The notes below the pieces were generated by a model, which was given only the letters and a program-made list of their open reading frames with translations, ran no database searches and was not told where the DNA came from. From positions 67,282 through 92,148 of the forward strand of contig WELA01009535.1 in the NCBI GenBank assembly GCA_009602735.1: 24,867 nucleotides of DNA. The letters are read 5' to 3'. Shown one piece after another: positions 1 to 10,068 of the stretch (position 1 is the stretch's first letter; every line of letters starts with the position of its first letter). The translations under genes and the position numbers were made by a program. Source of the stretch: Mesotaenium endlicherianum. Lineage: Eukaryota > Streptophyta > Zygnematophyceae > Zygnematales > Mesotaeniaceae.

Positions 1-36
<36 letters not shown>

Positions 37-58
37 TAGAAACATGCACACACACACA
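1..58. repeat. CT/CA microsatellite
   Basis: A pure CT run occupies positions 1-20, followed by CA repeats to 36 and again around 49-58. It lies in the CSN4 intron upstream of the first visible exon. It is seen directly and carries no coding signal. Confidence 0.95.
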
Positions 59-106
59 AATAACATTTATGTGCAAGGACCTCATCTGCTCTCATGGCTG
101 CTGCAG

Positions 107-1245
107 GATGAGCGCTGCTCCAAGCTCAAGATCTATCCCATCCTGCAAAAGGTGCGTTCTTTCCTATATCATCCTGGGCTACCTTTCATCGGAGATTGAT
201 ATTTCATGTTGGCTTGAACTCACCAGACTACGAGTGCTCCCTCTCAGGTGTACTTGGAGAGGATTCTGAGGCGCCCGGAGGTGGAGGCCTTTGCTCAAGA
301 CTTGCGCCCTCATCAGGTACAGTGTGCTGCGGGCAGCCTCCAGGGCGCCTATGTTGCTGAAATGTTGCTGCCTTTGGGTGATGCTGACAGTGCCACTTAT
401 ATGTGTGTGTGTGTGTGTGTGTGTGGATGAGAGGTGCCATTCAGAAAGCCACGCTGGCTGATGGATCCACGGTCCTGGACAGGGCTGTGATAGAGCACAA
501 TCTCCTGAGCGCCAGCAAGCTGTACACCAACATCAGCTTTGAGGAGTTGGGAGCACTTTTGGGGATCGGTCCTCACAAGGTGCGTCCTTCGTCCTGCTCG
601 GTTGGCGGGTAAAACTTGTGAGCTGTGGGCTCCTAGGGGCCTTGCAAGGACCTAGAGCTGTGACTTACTCTCGATTGGCGCTGGTTTTTGCAGGCGGAGA
701 AAATCGCTGCAAGAATGATCTCAGAGGACCGAATGCGAGGATCCATTGACCAAGTAAGTGTCCTTCTCTTTGCCCCTACTCCTCTTTCAGTTTCTTTTCT
801 TGCATGTGTGTGCGTGTGCGTGTATGTGCGTTCGGCGCATGTGCACTTGGTTGACTATACCTGCTGCCTTATAACTGGGTGTGGGTGTTTCTGCAGGTGG
901 AAGGAGTGATCCACTTTGACACGGACGTGGAGGAACTTGAATTGTGGGATCAACAGGTCAGCTTGTTAACAATGCAGGGATGCTTCTGCATGCGTTCCTT
1001 GGGCCGGCATAAATGTGTTGTTGAGTTCGACCAGGAAGTGTGGCCATTTTGTCATGTCATATCTTTGTGTGAATGCCTTTCATCTCTTGCCACACAATTG
1101 TGCACACTGTTGTAGTCGTGCTTATGAGCGATCTCGTACAACCACTTACTGCAACTGCTTGTCGATGCAGATCACCAATCTCTGTCAAGCATTGAATGGC
1201 ATACTCGACAACGTTGTAAAGAAGGGGACTCCCATCTCTGTATAA
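107..1245 (+). CDS. CSN4: COP9 signalosome complex subunit 4, C-terminal part (six exons, 5' end outside window)
   Basis: CSN4 is a PCI-domain scaffold subunit of the COP9 signalosome, the nuclear complex that removes NEDD8/RUB from cullins. Six exons are visible: 107-151, 248-316, 445-579, 694-753, 897-956 and 1171-1245. Each is flanked by AG and GT, and all junctions are phase 0. Together they encode 147 residues ending at TAA 1243-1245. Recognisable conserved blocks are [66 protein letters not shown] and [16 protein letters not shown], which cover the end of the PCI/winged-helix region and the C-terminal helix. The family is about 400 residues long, so roughly the first 250 lie upstream of the window. 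The gene converges tail to tail with the RBR gene. Exon assignment rests on my recognition of the family and on consistent splice sites. Confidence 0.95.
401..424. repeat. GT microsatellite in CSN4 intron
   Basis: An uninterrupted run of about eleven GT units. It lies about 20 nt upstream of the acceptor AG (443-444) of the CSN4 exon that starts at 445, where the polypyrimidine tract would normally be. Confidence 0.95.
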
Positions 1246-3023
1246 GTGGTGGCCTGAATGGCACAATTTCGAGAGGATATGACCGTGCCCACATGCAGAT
1301 AGCATGTGCACCTAGTTCTTGGTGCAACAGACTTGTTCACCGGTGCGGGTGGTCGAACATGTCTCACGTCATGGGCTGGTGGTAGATCCTCTTGAAGTCT
1401 GTACATAAGTCAATAAGAACATGATGATTGACACCTTGTTGCCTGTTTCTGGTACATCAGTCCAATGTGTACTTGAACACATGCTTCACCAGGATATTCT
1501 TCTGCCTCTCAATCTTGCAGAGTACGAATGATTTGTCTATCTGGGTTCATGGTCTGTCCAGAGTCTCAGCATGATATCCCAAAAACGAATGTATCTGATT
1601 CCAGTATCTGTTCAAAGTGTGACAAATGTACTTAACCACACGAAATAGGATTGTGGTTTGCATGGACCAAGAAGGTGACGAAGGGAGTCAGCAAACAAAA
1701 CATTTTGGTTTGAGTTTAAGGTGTGCTCAGAAAGTTGCAGCTCATGCAATTAGCCTTCTCACACAAAAGAGGTGGGCTGTGCATGCGTGGATCAAACTGG
1801 CATGATGAAGCAATCTCGGATTGCGTTGTGCACGTAACGGCATACGGCAGCATACGTTGGTCGTATCCTTCAGCATGCTGTAGCACATGCAGTCAGCCCC
1901 AGAACGTGCTCATCAAAAACCCAGCCTGTGACTGAACATCGCGGCACGACCAGTTCAAGACCAGCAGAAATACCTCGCCGAAGTGCTACCACCTAGTAGA
2001 AATCCTGTGCAAAGTAGGAAAATTACAGTCTGAAGGATTGGCAGTACATGTGTTAGCACAAAATGTCTATGAATTTAGAAGGCTGTGTTGGACATTATCG
2101 GACGTGCAACGACAGTGAAAGCTATGTACTGCACCTTATAAGTTGGGCATGTACATTACATATGGGATTACATTTGCATATCATATATACATACACTCCA
2201 GCTAGTAGAGCAAATCTAATTTAAAAAAGCCGGAGACACCCCTTTGTCTCCAAACTTGTCTTTGATGAGCTGATTCCACAGCAAATCAGCGGGAGTCATT
2301 TTTAGAGTAGAGAGTATAGTAGTGAAAGTATAGCAGTAGTAGTAGAACCAAAAAACAGGCACCTCCATCGTTTCACCCGAGGTCAATATAATGGCCAGAG
2401 GTGAAGTGATGGAGCTGCCTGTGCCACGAGCAGCAGTGCAGTCCCCCCATGCCACCGTGTTTGAAGCGTCTTCCACACGACTCATCTCCCCAGCCCTCTC
2501 TGGTCCTCTCTCTTCCTGCGCCTGCTCCTCCAGCTGCTCATATTATTCTAATGAATGTCATTCTTCCTGCAACCCCCACGCCGGCTATGTCCTCGATGCT
2601 TTTGATGAAGAAACTCCAGTCACCTGTTCTTGAGCTTGCTGAACCTCCTCTCCTCTAAACCCATCCATTCCTCGCCGGGTGACACACAAGCAGGAGCTAC
2701 GTACAAGTAGGCCGTGCTCGGCAGCTCAAGAGCTGCCCATGGGAACGCATGCCCACTACCTATCTCGCTCGCCTACTCATTAGTAACCACCACTGGACAC
2801 CCCAAAAACGCGTGACTACACCTGAATGCCGATGAAGCTCAACTCTAGAAACACAAATAGCGTTGCTCCACCTGCTCCAGCGTTGCAACAAGCCGAGGAC
2901 CTCGGCAAACTCGTCCCCTCTCGATCCACTGGCCCGATTGCTCGTGCACGCTCACGTGCACACTTGCACATGTGCACGTGTGTGGGCGTGTTGCCTACCT
3001 TCCGGTATCAGGGAGGGAAGAAA
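1246..3023. other. Intergenic region between converging CSN4 and RBR genes
   Basis: This 1.8-kb stretch separates the CSN4 stop codon from the RBR stop codon and should hold both 3' UTRs. All open frames in it are short and none resembles a known protein. A small inverted repeat (GGCAGCTC, AA, GAGCTGCC) lies near 2720. The last few hundred bases are rich in poly-purine/CA text. I see no RNA gene. Confidence 0.7.
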
Positions 3024-6000
3024 CTATCGATCAAGACGGGGGCGCTTGAGGGGAGAGGCAGTGGGGGGGGTGTCCACCCAGGTGCTGCTGCTCTTAGCAG
3101 GGGGGGCGGGTGCGGGAGTTGGGGTGGGGGCCGGTGGAGCAGACTCGGTCTCCGTGTCCGTCTGAAAGTCAGCCTGACCAGCGGATGGTGCCAATGCTGC
3201 CAGCTGGATCTCAGGGCTGAGAGAGGGCGATCCCGATGCTGACGCAGATCCAGACGCTGACGCAGAGACGGACGGCGACCTCCCCCCGCCTCCACACGAG
3301 TCCACATCGGTAAAATCTAGCCTTCCCAGCCGCCTGCAGCACAGCGAAAGCAGCCAACAAACACTCCGCGCTATCCTCGTGTTAGTATCACGCGAGCAGC
3401 CGGCCAGCACTCCACTATCTTCGAGTTACTATACTCCGGTGATGCAAAAGAGGGCAGTATGGTAAAATGCATCGAGACTTCTGCAACACCAGAAACGAAT
3501 CGATGCCCTACACATGCCCTCGCAGAGCTTGCGCCAAGTGGCCAGACAGCAGAAGATGATGATGTGGGCCAGCAATGCGTGCAAGTGTCGGCTCGCTACC
3601 TGCTCGAGCTGATGCGCTGGTTGATGGCAGCCAGGCTCTTGGAAGGGCTCTCATAGGGAGCGTTGCTCTCGCCAATGCACGCAATCAGCTTCCTCTGAGG
3701 TGACATCAGCACCTCCACCTGCACACACGAGGAATACCACCGCACAATCCTAATAAGAACATTGCTTGAAGTGCCTGCCATCTGGAGCCGGAACTTAAAG
3801 ACAGCCATTGTGTTTGGTATACACAATATCTCGCTGGGTGATGGGGGGAGGAGGAGCTCACTTTGCTGGCGTTGAGGGGGGAGACAAAGATGTTGTGTGA
3901 GGCCGACACGCGCTTGGGTGATGCGTCAGGAGTAGGGAAAGGGGAGCGTGCTGGTGATTGCAGAACTGGTATCCACACAAGTGCCCCCCACACAACATAA
4001 AAGTGTGTTAATCACACGTCCGTGGGCACAAAGCCCACAGACAAGGTTGATCAGGACAGTCAGTCATACACAACATCCAGGAGTCCAGCTGCACCTCTTT
4101 GTGCCTTCTTGTGTTACGGGTTGCAACACTAACGCACAGATGACTCCATTGTAGATTCTGCTTACCTGGTCACAACAATATCCAACACACACACACACAC
4201 ACACACACACAAGGAGACAAGGCACTGACCGGACGCCAGAGCTTTGATGACGCCGCTGTCGGGCGGCGCTGACCCAAGCTCCAGCAGATGCGTCTTGGTT
4301 GCCGGCACAAACACCTCATTGTAGAACCGGATGATGTCGCCCGTGCTCTCGCCAGCCTGCGCCATGCAAGCTCACAACTTCAGTATCACACAGCCCACTT
4401 CCGAGTACGTGCAACTACGCCCTGGCATCGGCTCACAACCCTAAAACACCAAACCCTTTTGGCAGTCACCATGTGACGACACGCCTAGGAAGGAGCGTTC
4501 GAGTCTGCAAATGTACTACAAGATCCAGGCAGGCACCAGAATGTGAAATGACGCAAAGGGAGTACCTCAGCCTCCTGGTTATGAATGAGCACAGAGCGGA
4601 ACACCTGCGGCTGGCACTGGGGCTGCTTCCGATACTGGGAAATGATGTCTTTAAAAGTCACCGCAGTCTCACACCTCACCTGCACCCCTCCACAAGCCCA
4701 CAAGTAGTATTACGCTTACAAATACAACACTGTGCACATCAAGCATTGTTCTCGTATATGTTGTTGCCTAATTTGATGCTGGCATCATTGAGACATGAAA
4801 TTACTCCAAGGAATCAAAGAAATAGTAGGCAGCATCAGCCTAACCCTAATTCCTTCAACAAAAAAGTATGATGTCTACGAAAACAATAACAAAACAAGGT
4901 TAGGATAGGACTGTCACAGTGACCCATAGTTGCCGAGAGAGCAGTCTTCAGTTCTGGAGCTTACTTTGCAAACCCCGTATATGCTCGATAGGATGAGCTG
5001 ATCCAGGTGGCGGTTGAAGAAGAGAGACGTCTCATGATGAAGGACATAAGAGACAAGCTTATAAGCCTGCTCTTGCACCTGGGCTGCTTGGTGCAGCTTC
5101 TCGCACAGACTTCTTATTCTCAGCGCTGTTAACTTCAATACCTGCACCCATAGCAGTAACCGTTCAGCCTACTTTTCATAGCCCAACCATCGTGAGAACT
5201 TTCCATTCTACATTGCAGAATAGTTGGAGGAAATATGCATTTAATCACAACTACAACAACTCTGCTGTGTGGACCATCTTGCTCATGAAAATAGTGGAAA
5301 AGTTCAACAAGGCCACTCTAAGGAAGAGTCTTCAACAACCAATCGCCATTTCAAAATTCTGAAGTCTAAGAAAAAGAGCATTACCTTGGAGAAGAAGACA
5401 GATAGCTGGGCTTCAGCGGCTGTCTCCCCACCTCCACCATGGGATGGTCTCTGTGGGCTGCACGCACAAAAACTAATTGCCTTGCTAAGACATGGAGCCG
5501 AGTCAATCGAATTTAGAGAAAGCACAATGCAAAATTGCACCCTAGGTCTACAATAGGTATATAAGCGGAGGCCTAGTGGTCCTCTTACCTTGCAAAAGCA
5601 GACTGCAACAGGATATGGTTCCTCGCATCCTTCTTGAGGGGTGACATGAAGGCAGAAAAAGCAGATACACGGTCTTTTGTAGGGGACTTGAAACCAAGCA
5701 ATCCAGAATTTTCGCCACCCACATGGGAAGTGCCACCTCCTTTGACAGGGGATCCTGGGACCCATCCACCTGCAGATACAAGAAGACCGCAGCGTTAAGC
5801 AGACGAGGCCCCATCCGCTGCAGTTTTCAAAATAAGCACACTTCTTGCATCCCTTCCAGCCTAGAGAAAGATGCAATACTCACCCTTCACGGGACGGGAT
5901 GTCTGCGCTGGGAGAGATGGGCGTCCACTTGAAGCACGGATTTGATCGAGGGATATCATGGCGTCAGGCAGTAGGTTTGATTGCTGGATAACCGGTGCCA

Positions 6001-6739
6001 AATTCTTCTTCGCCACTTGCAGGTTGATGTATAGGGCCGAGCCACGCTCCCAAGCGAGACTTTCCAGGATCTTTTCTTCAAGGCTATTCAAATGCCTTTT
6101 CAGCTCTCCGGGCAAAGATTCCTCATGGCGAACAAAACTTTCTATCACTTTGCCCATGTCAAAAGCAGTAAGACCTACAGGCTTAAGCAACGCGGGAAAT
6201 GTGCTTATAGGTGTTTTGTTGCAAGCCAGAACCAGCTCAGCAGAGCAAGACAGCAAGCACCTGTGAAACCGCTCTTGAACTAGAAGTGATGTCAACTGTT
6301 TGCTTCTTAGACGTTGACTCTCTGCTCTACACATGGAGCAGAGCACCCTGTAATAAAGCTTCAAACTCTCAAGCTTTCTGTCTTCAGCCCACGTCGAGTC
6401 CTCTGATATGAAGCCAAGACCAGAACCAGCCAATTCTGCCAATAGAGCATCCAAGATGATATCCGCCCTGCTTGTGACTTCCACAATAATCTCCATTCCA
6501 CAACCGCGAAGATAATTCAGTAACTCAGCCGAGGGTTTGTGAGGCAGAGGTTCAACAACTGTGCGAAGCCACATTGCAGCTGTCAAAGTACTTCCACCGG
6601 GAGTAGGAGGCAAGAGCCGCACGCCTGCCGCTGGGCTAGACTTCATGGGCGAGGAAGCAGGAGAAGAAAACGACGAGGGCGACATTGGATTATTGTGGTG
6701 TGCCAGTTCCGAGCCTCGAAATGGAGAAGCAAGAGCCAT
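3024..6739 (-). CDS. RBR: Retinoblastoma-related protein, pocket domain and C-terminus (N-terminal third not in window)
   Basis: RBR binds E2F/DP and LxCxE partners in the nucleus and restrains G1/S entry and cell differentiation. Nine exons read on the minus strand: 6739-5884, 5769-5589, 5457-5385, 5141-4965, 4679-4566, 4356-4230, 3965-3862, 3718-3600 and 3333-3024. All have AG/GT borders and matching phases, and they sum to exactly 687 codons including TAG. Pocket A runs from the AMWLRTVVEPLPHKPSAELL block to NSLEEKILESLAWERGSALY. The spacer contains FKSPTKDRVSAFSAFMSPL. Pocket B includes VFFSK, FNRHLDQLILSSIYGVCK, IISQYRKQPQCQPQVFRS and IIRFYNEVFVPA. The tail has SP-rich putative CDK sites (SPKRVSASHN, ESPSKSLAAINQR), a low-complexity S/A/P region and a basic KRPRLD end. 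Plant RBRs are about 1000 residues, so about 300-350 N-terminal residues are missing. The first exon may begin at an acceptor near 6714 or between 6740 and 6781 rather than at ATG 6739. An in-frame TGA at 6784-6782 limits it upstream. Confidence 0.93.
4179..4211. repeat. CA/GT microsatellite in RBR intron
   Basis: A run of about 15 CA units on the plus strand, which is TG on the RBR sense strand. It starts about 18 nt inside the intron after the donor at 4229. It is similar in kind to the TG run in the CSN4 intron. Confidence 0.95.
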
Positions 6740-7001
6740 GCCCGTGTAGTGGAGTAGGTTACGAAACAACTTCCTCTTTATTCAAGTAGCATCAGCAAAC
6801 AATTGACTATAACACGCCTGAGATGCACTTGTTCAGATATCACCATTTCTAACAGGCCACAGAAGACTACTGTTCTTAACTAAAAAAATAGGGCTAGGAC
6901 ATAAATGACGTGATTCTCGGTGTTGGCAACCTGTGCACCGGGAGGCCCTAAACAGAGAACAGAGGTCAAAAAGGCGGGAAATGAGTGGAAGACGAACAAG
7001 C

Positions 7002-7090
7002 AAGCCTGCGCGATCCGTATCGCCAAGTATCGCCAGATAACTGTCGCCTCAAAGGAGAACGAGTAAGCCTGCGCCATGTGCATCGCCAAG
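7002..7090. repeat. Imperfect direct repeat, two 26-bp copies
   Basis: Copies at 7002-7027 and 7065-7090 share 22 of 26 bases by eye. Both begin AAGCCTGCGC and end ATCGCCAAG, with a 63-bp period. The similarity extends weakly upstream. Confidence 0.75.
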
Positions 7091-7978
7091 TCCACCCCAG
7101 TCCAGCCTCTGTTAAACCGTCGCTCGAATGTGCTCGAACGTGTGACGTTTGATTGAAGTGGGTTGCAGGGGGTTGCAGGGCCTGCTCTCGGGACGACAGA
7201 AGGCAGGCGCCATCGCCAATCGACTTTCACAGAATAGGTGGTGAACTTGCATGCAATGCCAATGAATGGCGGCAATGTCAAATTCCCGCCAAATCTGCAT
7301 GTGCCTACACAACTTGGCCAATGTGGGATCCCACATGACAAGTGTAGGTACGTGTTCAATAAACTACATTGAAGCCAGTCCGACGTTTTTCGGCAATAAA
7401 TTGTACACAATACATGTAGGCTGTGATTAACTCCCGCGAGTAAAAGACTGCCGCGCCAACTGGCGCACCTCAAATAACGCTCCTTCCTGATGTCGTCGAA
7501 ATTTACTGGGAGATATATTACTACAATGGAACTGAATGGAACCATGCCGCGACCTGCAGGTTTCAAGGCTGCCGTTAGCGGGTGCAGATCTGCGTCTGAA
7601 GCAGGTTGACTGCGCAAGTATACCGACACGCACTAAAGTGTATGTACAGATCGCCCTGGGCGACTGCACTAGAACAGATGCCTTTCTTTGGAACAAATTC
7701 CAATCACCCACGCTACACTTGTGTTTTGCGACTACTACCAATTTGGCGGCGCAGCAGGCGTGGCGCAAGTCACGACCGCCCACGTACGGAAAAGTCAGCG
7801 TTGACTGACTGACTAGATTGCAAATAAGTGAGGTGGAAAATCAAAGGACAAGTCACACCAAAGGGTGACTGCGACGGGTCAAGATCGACACTCAGTGATG
7901 GGTGAAGTTTGACAATCAGGTCAGCTGCGAAGCTGATCCCGCCCGTGCCAGGTCAAGGAAGTTAACCCAGAAGCTAGC

Positions 7979-8006
7979 TTAGCTTTGCCACGTCAGGCAA
8001 AGCTAA
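7979..8006. repeat. Perfect 11-bp inverted repeat (hairpin)
   Basis: TTAGCTTTGCC and GGCAAAGCTAA flank a 6-nt loop. A second small hairpin (TCAGCT/AGCTGA) lies just upstream at 7921-7936. The flanking text resembles degraded LTR-like sequence, but I cannot assign it. Confidence 0.7.
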
Positions 8007-8308
8007 CATAACCACTCGCTTAGCGATGGCTAAGTTAAGCCACACAGAGTAAGCAAGGCAGCTGGGCAGCAGCCTCGTAAGAGAGAACTGCAACGACATG
8101 ACTTGATGTCCACGCAATTGTACAAAATATTTTGAATATTCTAACATAGGCGCACTAAGCTAAACCAAAACTTTTAGGTTATTCGACTTGGTCGGCACTT
8201 CGCGTCAGCCGAAACTACGTGATGGTATGAATTCAATTTAACGGCCCAGATCGTTTGTCGTTGTTTGTCAATTCGACAATTGCGCTCACCGCGAATTGTC
8301 GCGAGTGC

Positions 8309-8702
8309 TGAATTGTATCGACTTCTCGATGAGCAATTAACAATTAATTAAAGATCTTTAAGCCAGCAAGTAACCTTTATGGTGGTCTCCTGCTTGATTT
8401 AGTACTCAGCAAAAGACCACACAACTAGCATAAGCAATACTCACAAATCAAATGCAAGTAACGAGCATCAATCATGCAATTTGTAAACTCATACATAAGC
8501 AAGGTTAGTAAGCAGTTCATGTAATGGCTTGCAGCCTTAGATTCAGATGTTCACTCAATAATCTGTACGGAGAGTTGGCCTCCTTTTCGAATGCCAAACT
8601 CGATGGCATTACTATGCATATGCACATGGAATGGATTTACTGTTCAATGGCAAGTGCGATGGCTCCGCCTACTCGGGAATTAACCACGTTGGTAGGACCT
8701 CC
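8309..8702 (-). repeat. Old truncated LTR related to the adjacent chromovirus LTR
   Basis: This segment aligns by eye along its whole length with the first 394 or so bases (plus-strand order) of the 735-bp LTRs at 9234 and 17446. It shares blocks such as AAACTCATAC, GCAAGGTTAG, GAGAGTTGGCCTC and ACCACGTTGGTAGGACCTC, with many substitutions and small indels. Its left edge coincides with the TG terminus of the intact LTRs, so it keeps one true LTR end. The U3 half, including the 26-bp tandem repeats, is absent. It is probably a remnant of an earlier insertion of the same or a sister family. Confidence 0.85.
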
Positions 8703-9228
8703 ATAAGATCGTACGCTTTCTTCTCGTGATGCTGTCCAAGGTACTGCGCTTCTCCTCCAACCATTTTCTCATATGCAATATGTTCTATGCATAATAAAGT
8801 ACAACAATAAACTCATGTTCCGAAATAGAGCTCCCTAAAACATTTTAAGGTGAATCCGAGAGTAGCTTGCTTACGATTAAGTTGCAATAAAGCTTGCTGG
8901 CTATGGGCACCCTTGAAAGTGACGCAACATACTCTATTCAAGAACCTTAGTCATTGCTCACATGGGTAGCACACATGTTCATTCTTCATGATTTACATTC
9001 TTAAGCTTGCATGGTTTCAACATTCCAACATAACGGGTATACCAAGCAATTTGACAATTTGTGTTCAAATTGCCTGATTTCGAAAGAAAGAAGGTGATTT
9101 TAGAAAAAATAGTAGGAGTAGTAGTATGCAATATTAATAGCATACAAGGTACATCTAGACTAGTCTAGAGGTTCGCGTAGAAGTTGGGTCTCATCTAGGT
9201 AGGGGCTTCTACGGGTCGTACTACATTG
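8703..9228. other. Inverted-repeat-rich non-coding DNA, possible distal end of the DIRS-like element
   Basis: No gene is visible. Before the chromovirus inserted, this DNA was joined directly to the sequence at 18186, so it lay immediately 3' of the tyrosine recombinase gene. It contains four inverted repeats: 9046-9073, 9124-9145, 9154-9169 (a perfect palindrome) and 9176-9213. DIRS-like elements end in inverted or split repeats, so part of this may be the element's terminus. I could not match it to the other end. Confidence 0.45.
9154..9169. repeat. Perfect 16-bp palindrome
   Basis: TCTAGACTAGTCTAGA reads the same on both strands. It is flanked by two further inverted repeats, GTATGC/GCATAC (9124-9145) and CGTAGAAG/CTTCTACG (9176-9213). 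Confidence 0.9.
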
Positions 9229-9233
9229 TAATG
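9229..9233. other. Target-site duplication, left copy (TAATG)
   Basis: TAATG abuts the left LTR terminus and is repeated exactly at 18181-18185 after the right LTR. A 5-bp duplication is standard for Ty3/gypsy integrases and defines this insertion. Confidence 0.95.
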
Positions 9234-9968
9234 TGAAATGAATCGACTTACCATATAGGCGATTAACGATTAATGAAGATCTTTTATATCAGCAAGTAAT
9301 CTTTATGGTACTTTCCGTTAAATGGTTAAACGGCGAAGGACAATACACTAGCAGTGAATAATACTCGTCAGTCAAATGAGAGTAAACTAGCATCAATAAT
9401 GCAAATCAGTAAACTCATACATTAGCAAGGTTAGAAGACAGTGCGTATCAATGGCTTCTCGCCTTGGATTCAGATCTCTCTCTGTAAGCTATACAAGAGA
9501 GTTGGCCTCGTTTCCGAATGCCGAACTCGAGAGCAATGCCTAGCATATGTACATGGAATGAGTTTACTGTTCAACGGTCAGTGCGATGGCACCGCCTACC
9601 CGGGAGTTAACCACGTTGGTAGGACCTCGGTTAACCAAATCCACCGCCATCTCCCATCATCCCGAATAGCCATCCATCATAGGGATGTCATCTGGCCATT
9701 CATCTAGCAGGTGGTACTTAGATGCATATCAAGGCAGTTCGCTGCTACCGAGCACGGAAGTCAGCTGGCTGTCAAAGAATGTGTCAGCAAGCTGACTTAA
9801 GTTGACTTCAGCCTGCTGCTTTTGGCCGAGTCATTAAACTGATAATTATGTAAAGTCCAGCAGACTGATTATTAACTAAAGTTCAGCAGACTGACTACTA
9901 ACTAAAGTTCGGCAGGCTGAACTAAATTAACTATTATATTATATCTACTAATATACTGATTCATTACA
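9234..9968 (-). repeat. 3' LTR of the chromovirus (735 bp)
   Basis: The LTR starts TGAAATGAATC and ends CATTACA on the plus strand. Its element-sense 5' part (U3) holds three 26-bp tandem repeats at 9851-9928. A TATAAAA motif in sense orientation lies at 9288-9282. It is very close to the LTR end and would leave an unusually short R-U5, so its promoter role is uncertain. Confidence 0.95.
9851..9928 (-). repeat. Three 26-bp tandem repeats in U3 of the 3' LTR
   Basis: Units 9851-9876, 9877-9902 and 9903-9928 each begin TAAAGT and share a CAGCAGACTGA-like core. The third unit is more diverged at its end. The same array occurs at 18063-18140 in the other LTR. Tandem U3 repeats are common transcriptional enhancers in LTR elements, but a role here is inference. 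Confidence 0.85.
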
Positions 9969-9981
9969 ATCCCTCCAACTT
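9969..9981 (-). promoter_or_regulatory. Polypurine tract (plus-strand primer)
   Basis: Read on the minus strand, AAGTTGGAGGGAT directly precedes the TG of the 3' LTR. Position and purine content fit the RNase H-resistant primer for plus-strand DNA synthesis. Confidence 0.85.
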
Positions 9982-10068
9982 AACTTGTTGTCGCCTCGAC
10001 AACATTAAACTGCAAAAGCTTTAAATAAAGAAACTGACCCTGACCAGCCTCCCTTACTGACTATCTTT

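Larger units (their letters stand above)
6785..8308. other. Non-coding stretch upstream of visible RBR exons
   Basis: No frame here resembles RBR N-terminal sequence or any family I know. One 249-codon minus-strand frame (6880-7629) has no recognisable composition or domain. The stretch contains an imperfect direct repeat (7002-7027 and 7065-7090) and hairpins (7922-7935, 7979-8006, and CGACAATT/AATTGTCG near 8275-8302). It is either a large RBR intron or the break point of a truncated gene. Confidence 0.6.

Noticed and set aside
2826..3242. 138-codon plus-strand frame with Gly/Arg-rich text
   Set aside because: It overlaps in antisense the last RBR exon, whose low-complexity GC-rich sequence keeps other frames open.
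4179..4211. CRISPR-like or satellite array
   Set aside because: It is a plain dinucleotide microsatellite with no spacers.
6880..7629. 249-codon minus-strand open frame upstream of RBR
   Set aside because: It begins without a convincing start and matches neither RB N-terminal sequence nor any motif. Composition looks like translated non-coding DNA crossing a direct repeat.
9282..9288. TATAAAA motif in the LTR as the element promoter
   Set aside because: A start site 25-30 nt downstream would leave only about 20 nt for R and U5. I mention it in the LTR entry but do not call it a promoter.
9441..9707. 88-codon frame repeated at 17653-17919
   Set aside because: It lies in both LTRs, antisense to the element, and appears twice only because the LTRs are duplicates.
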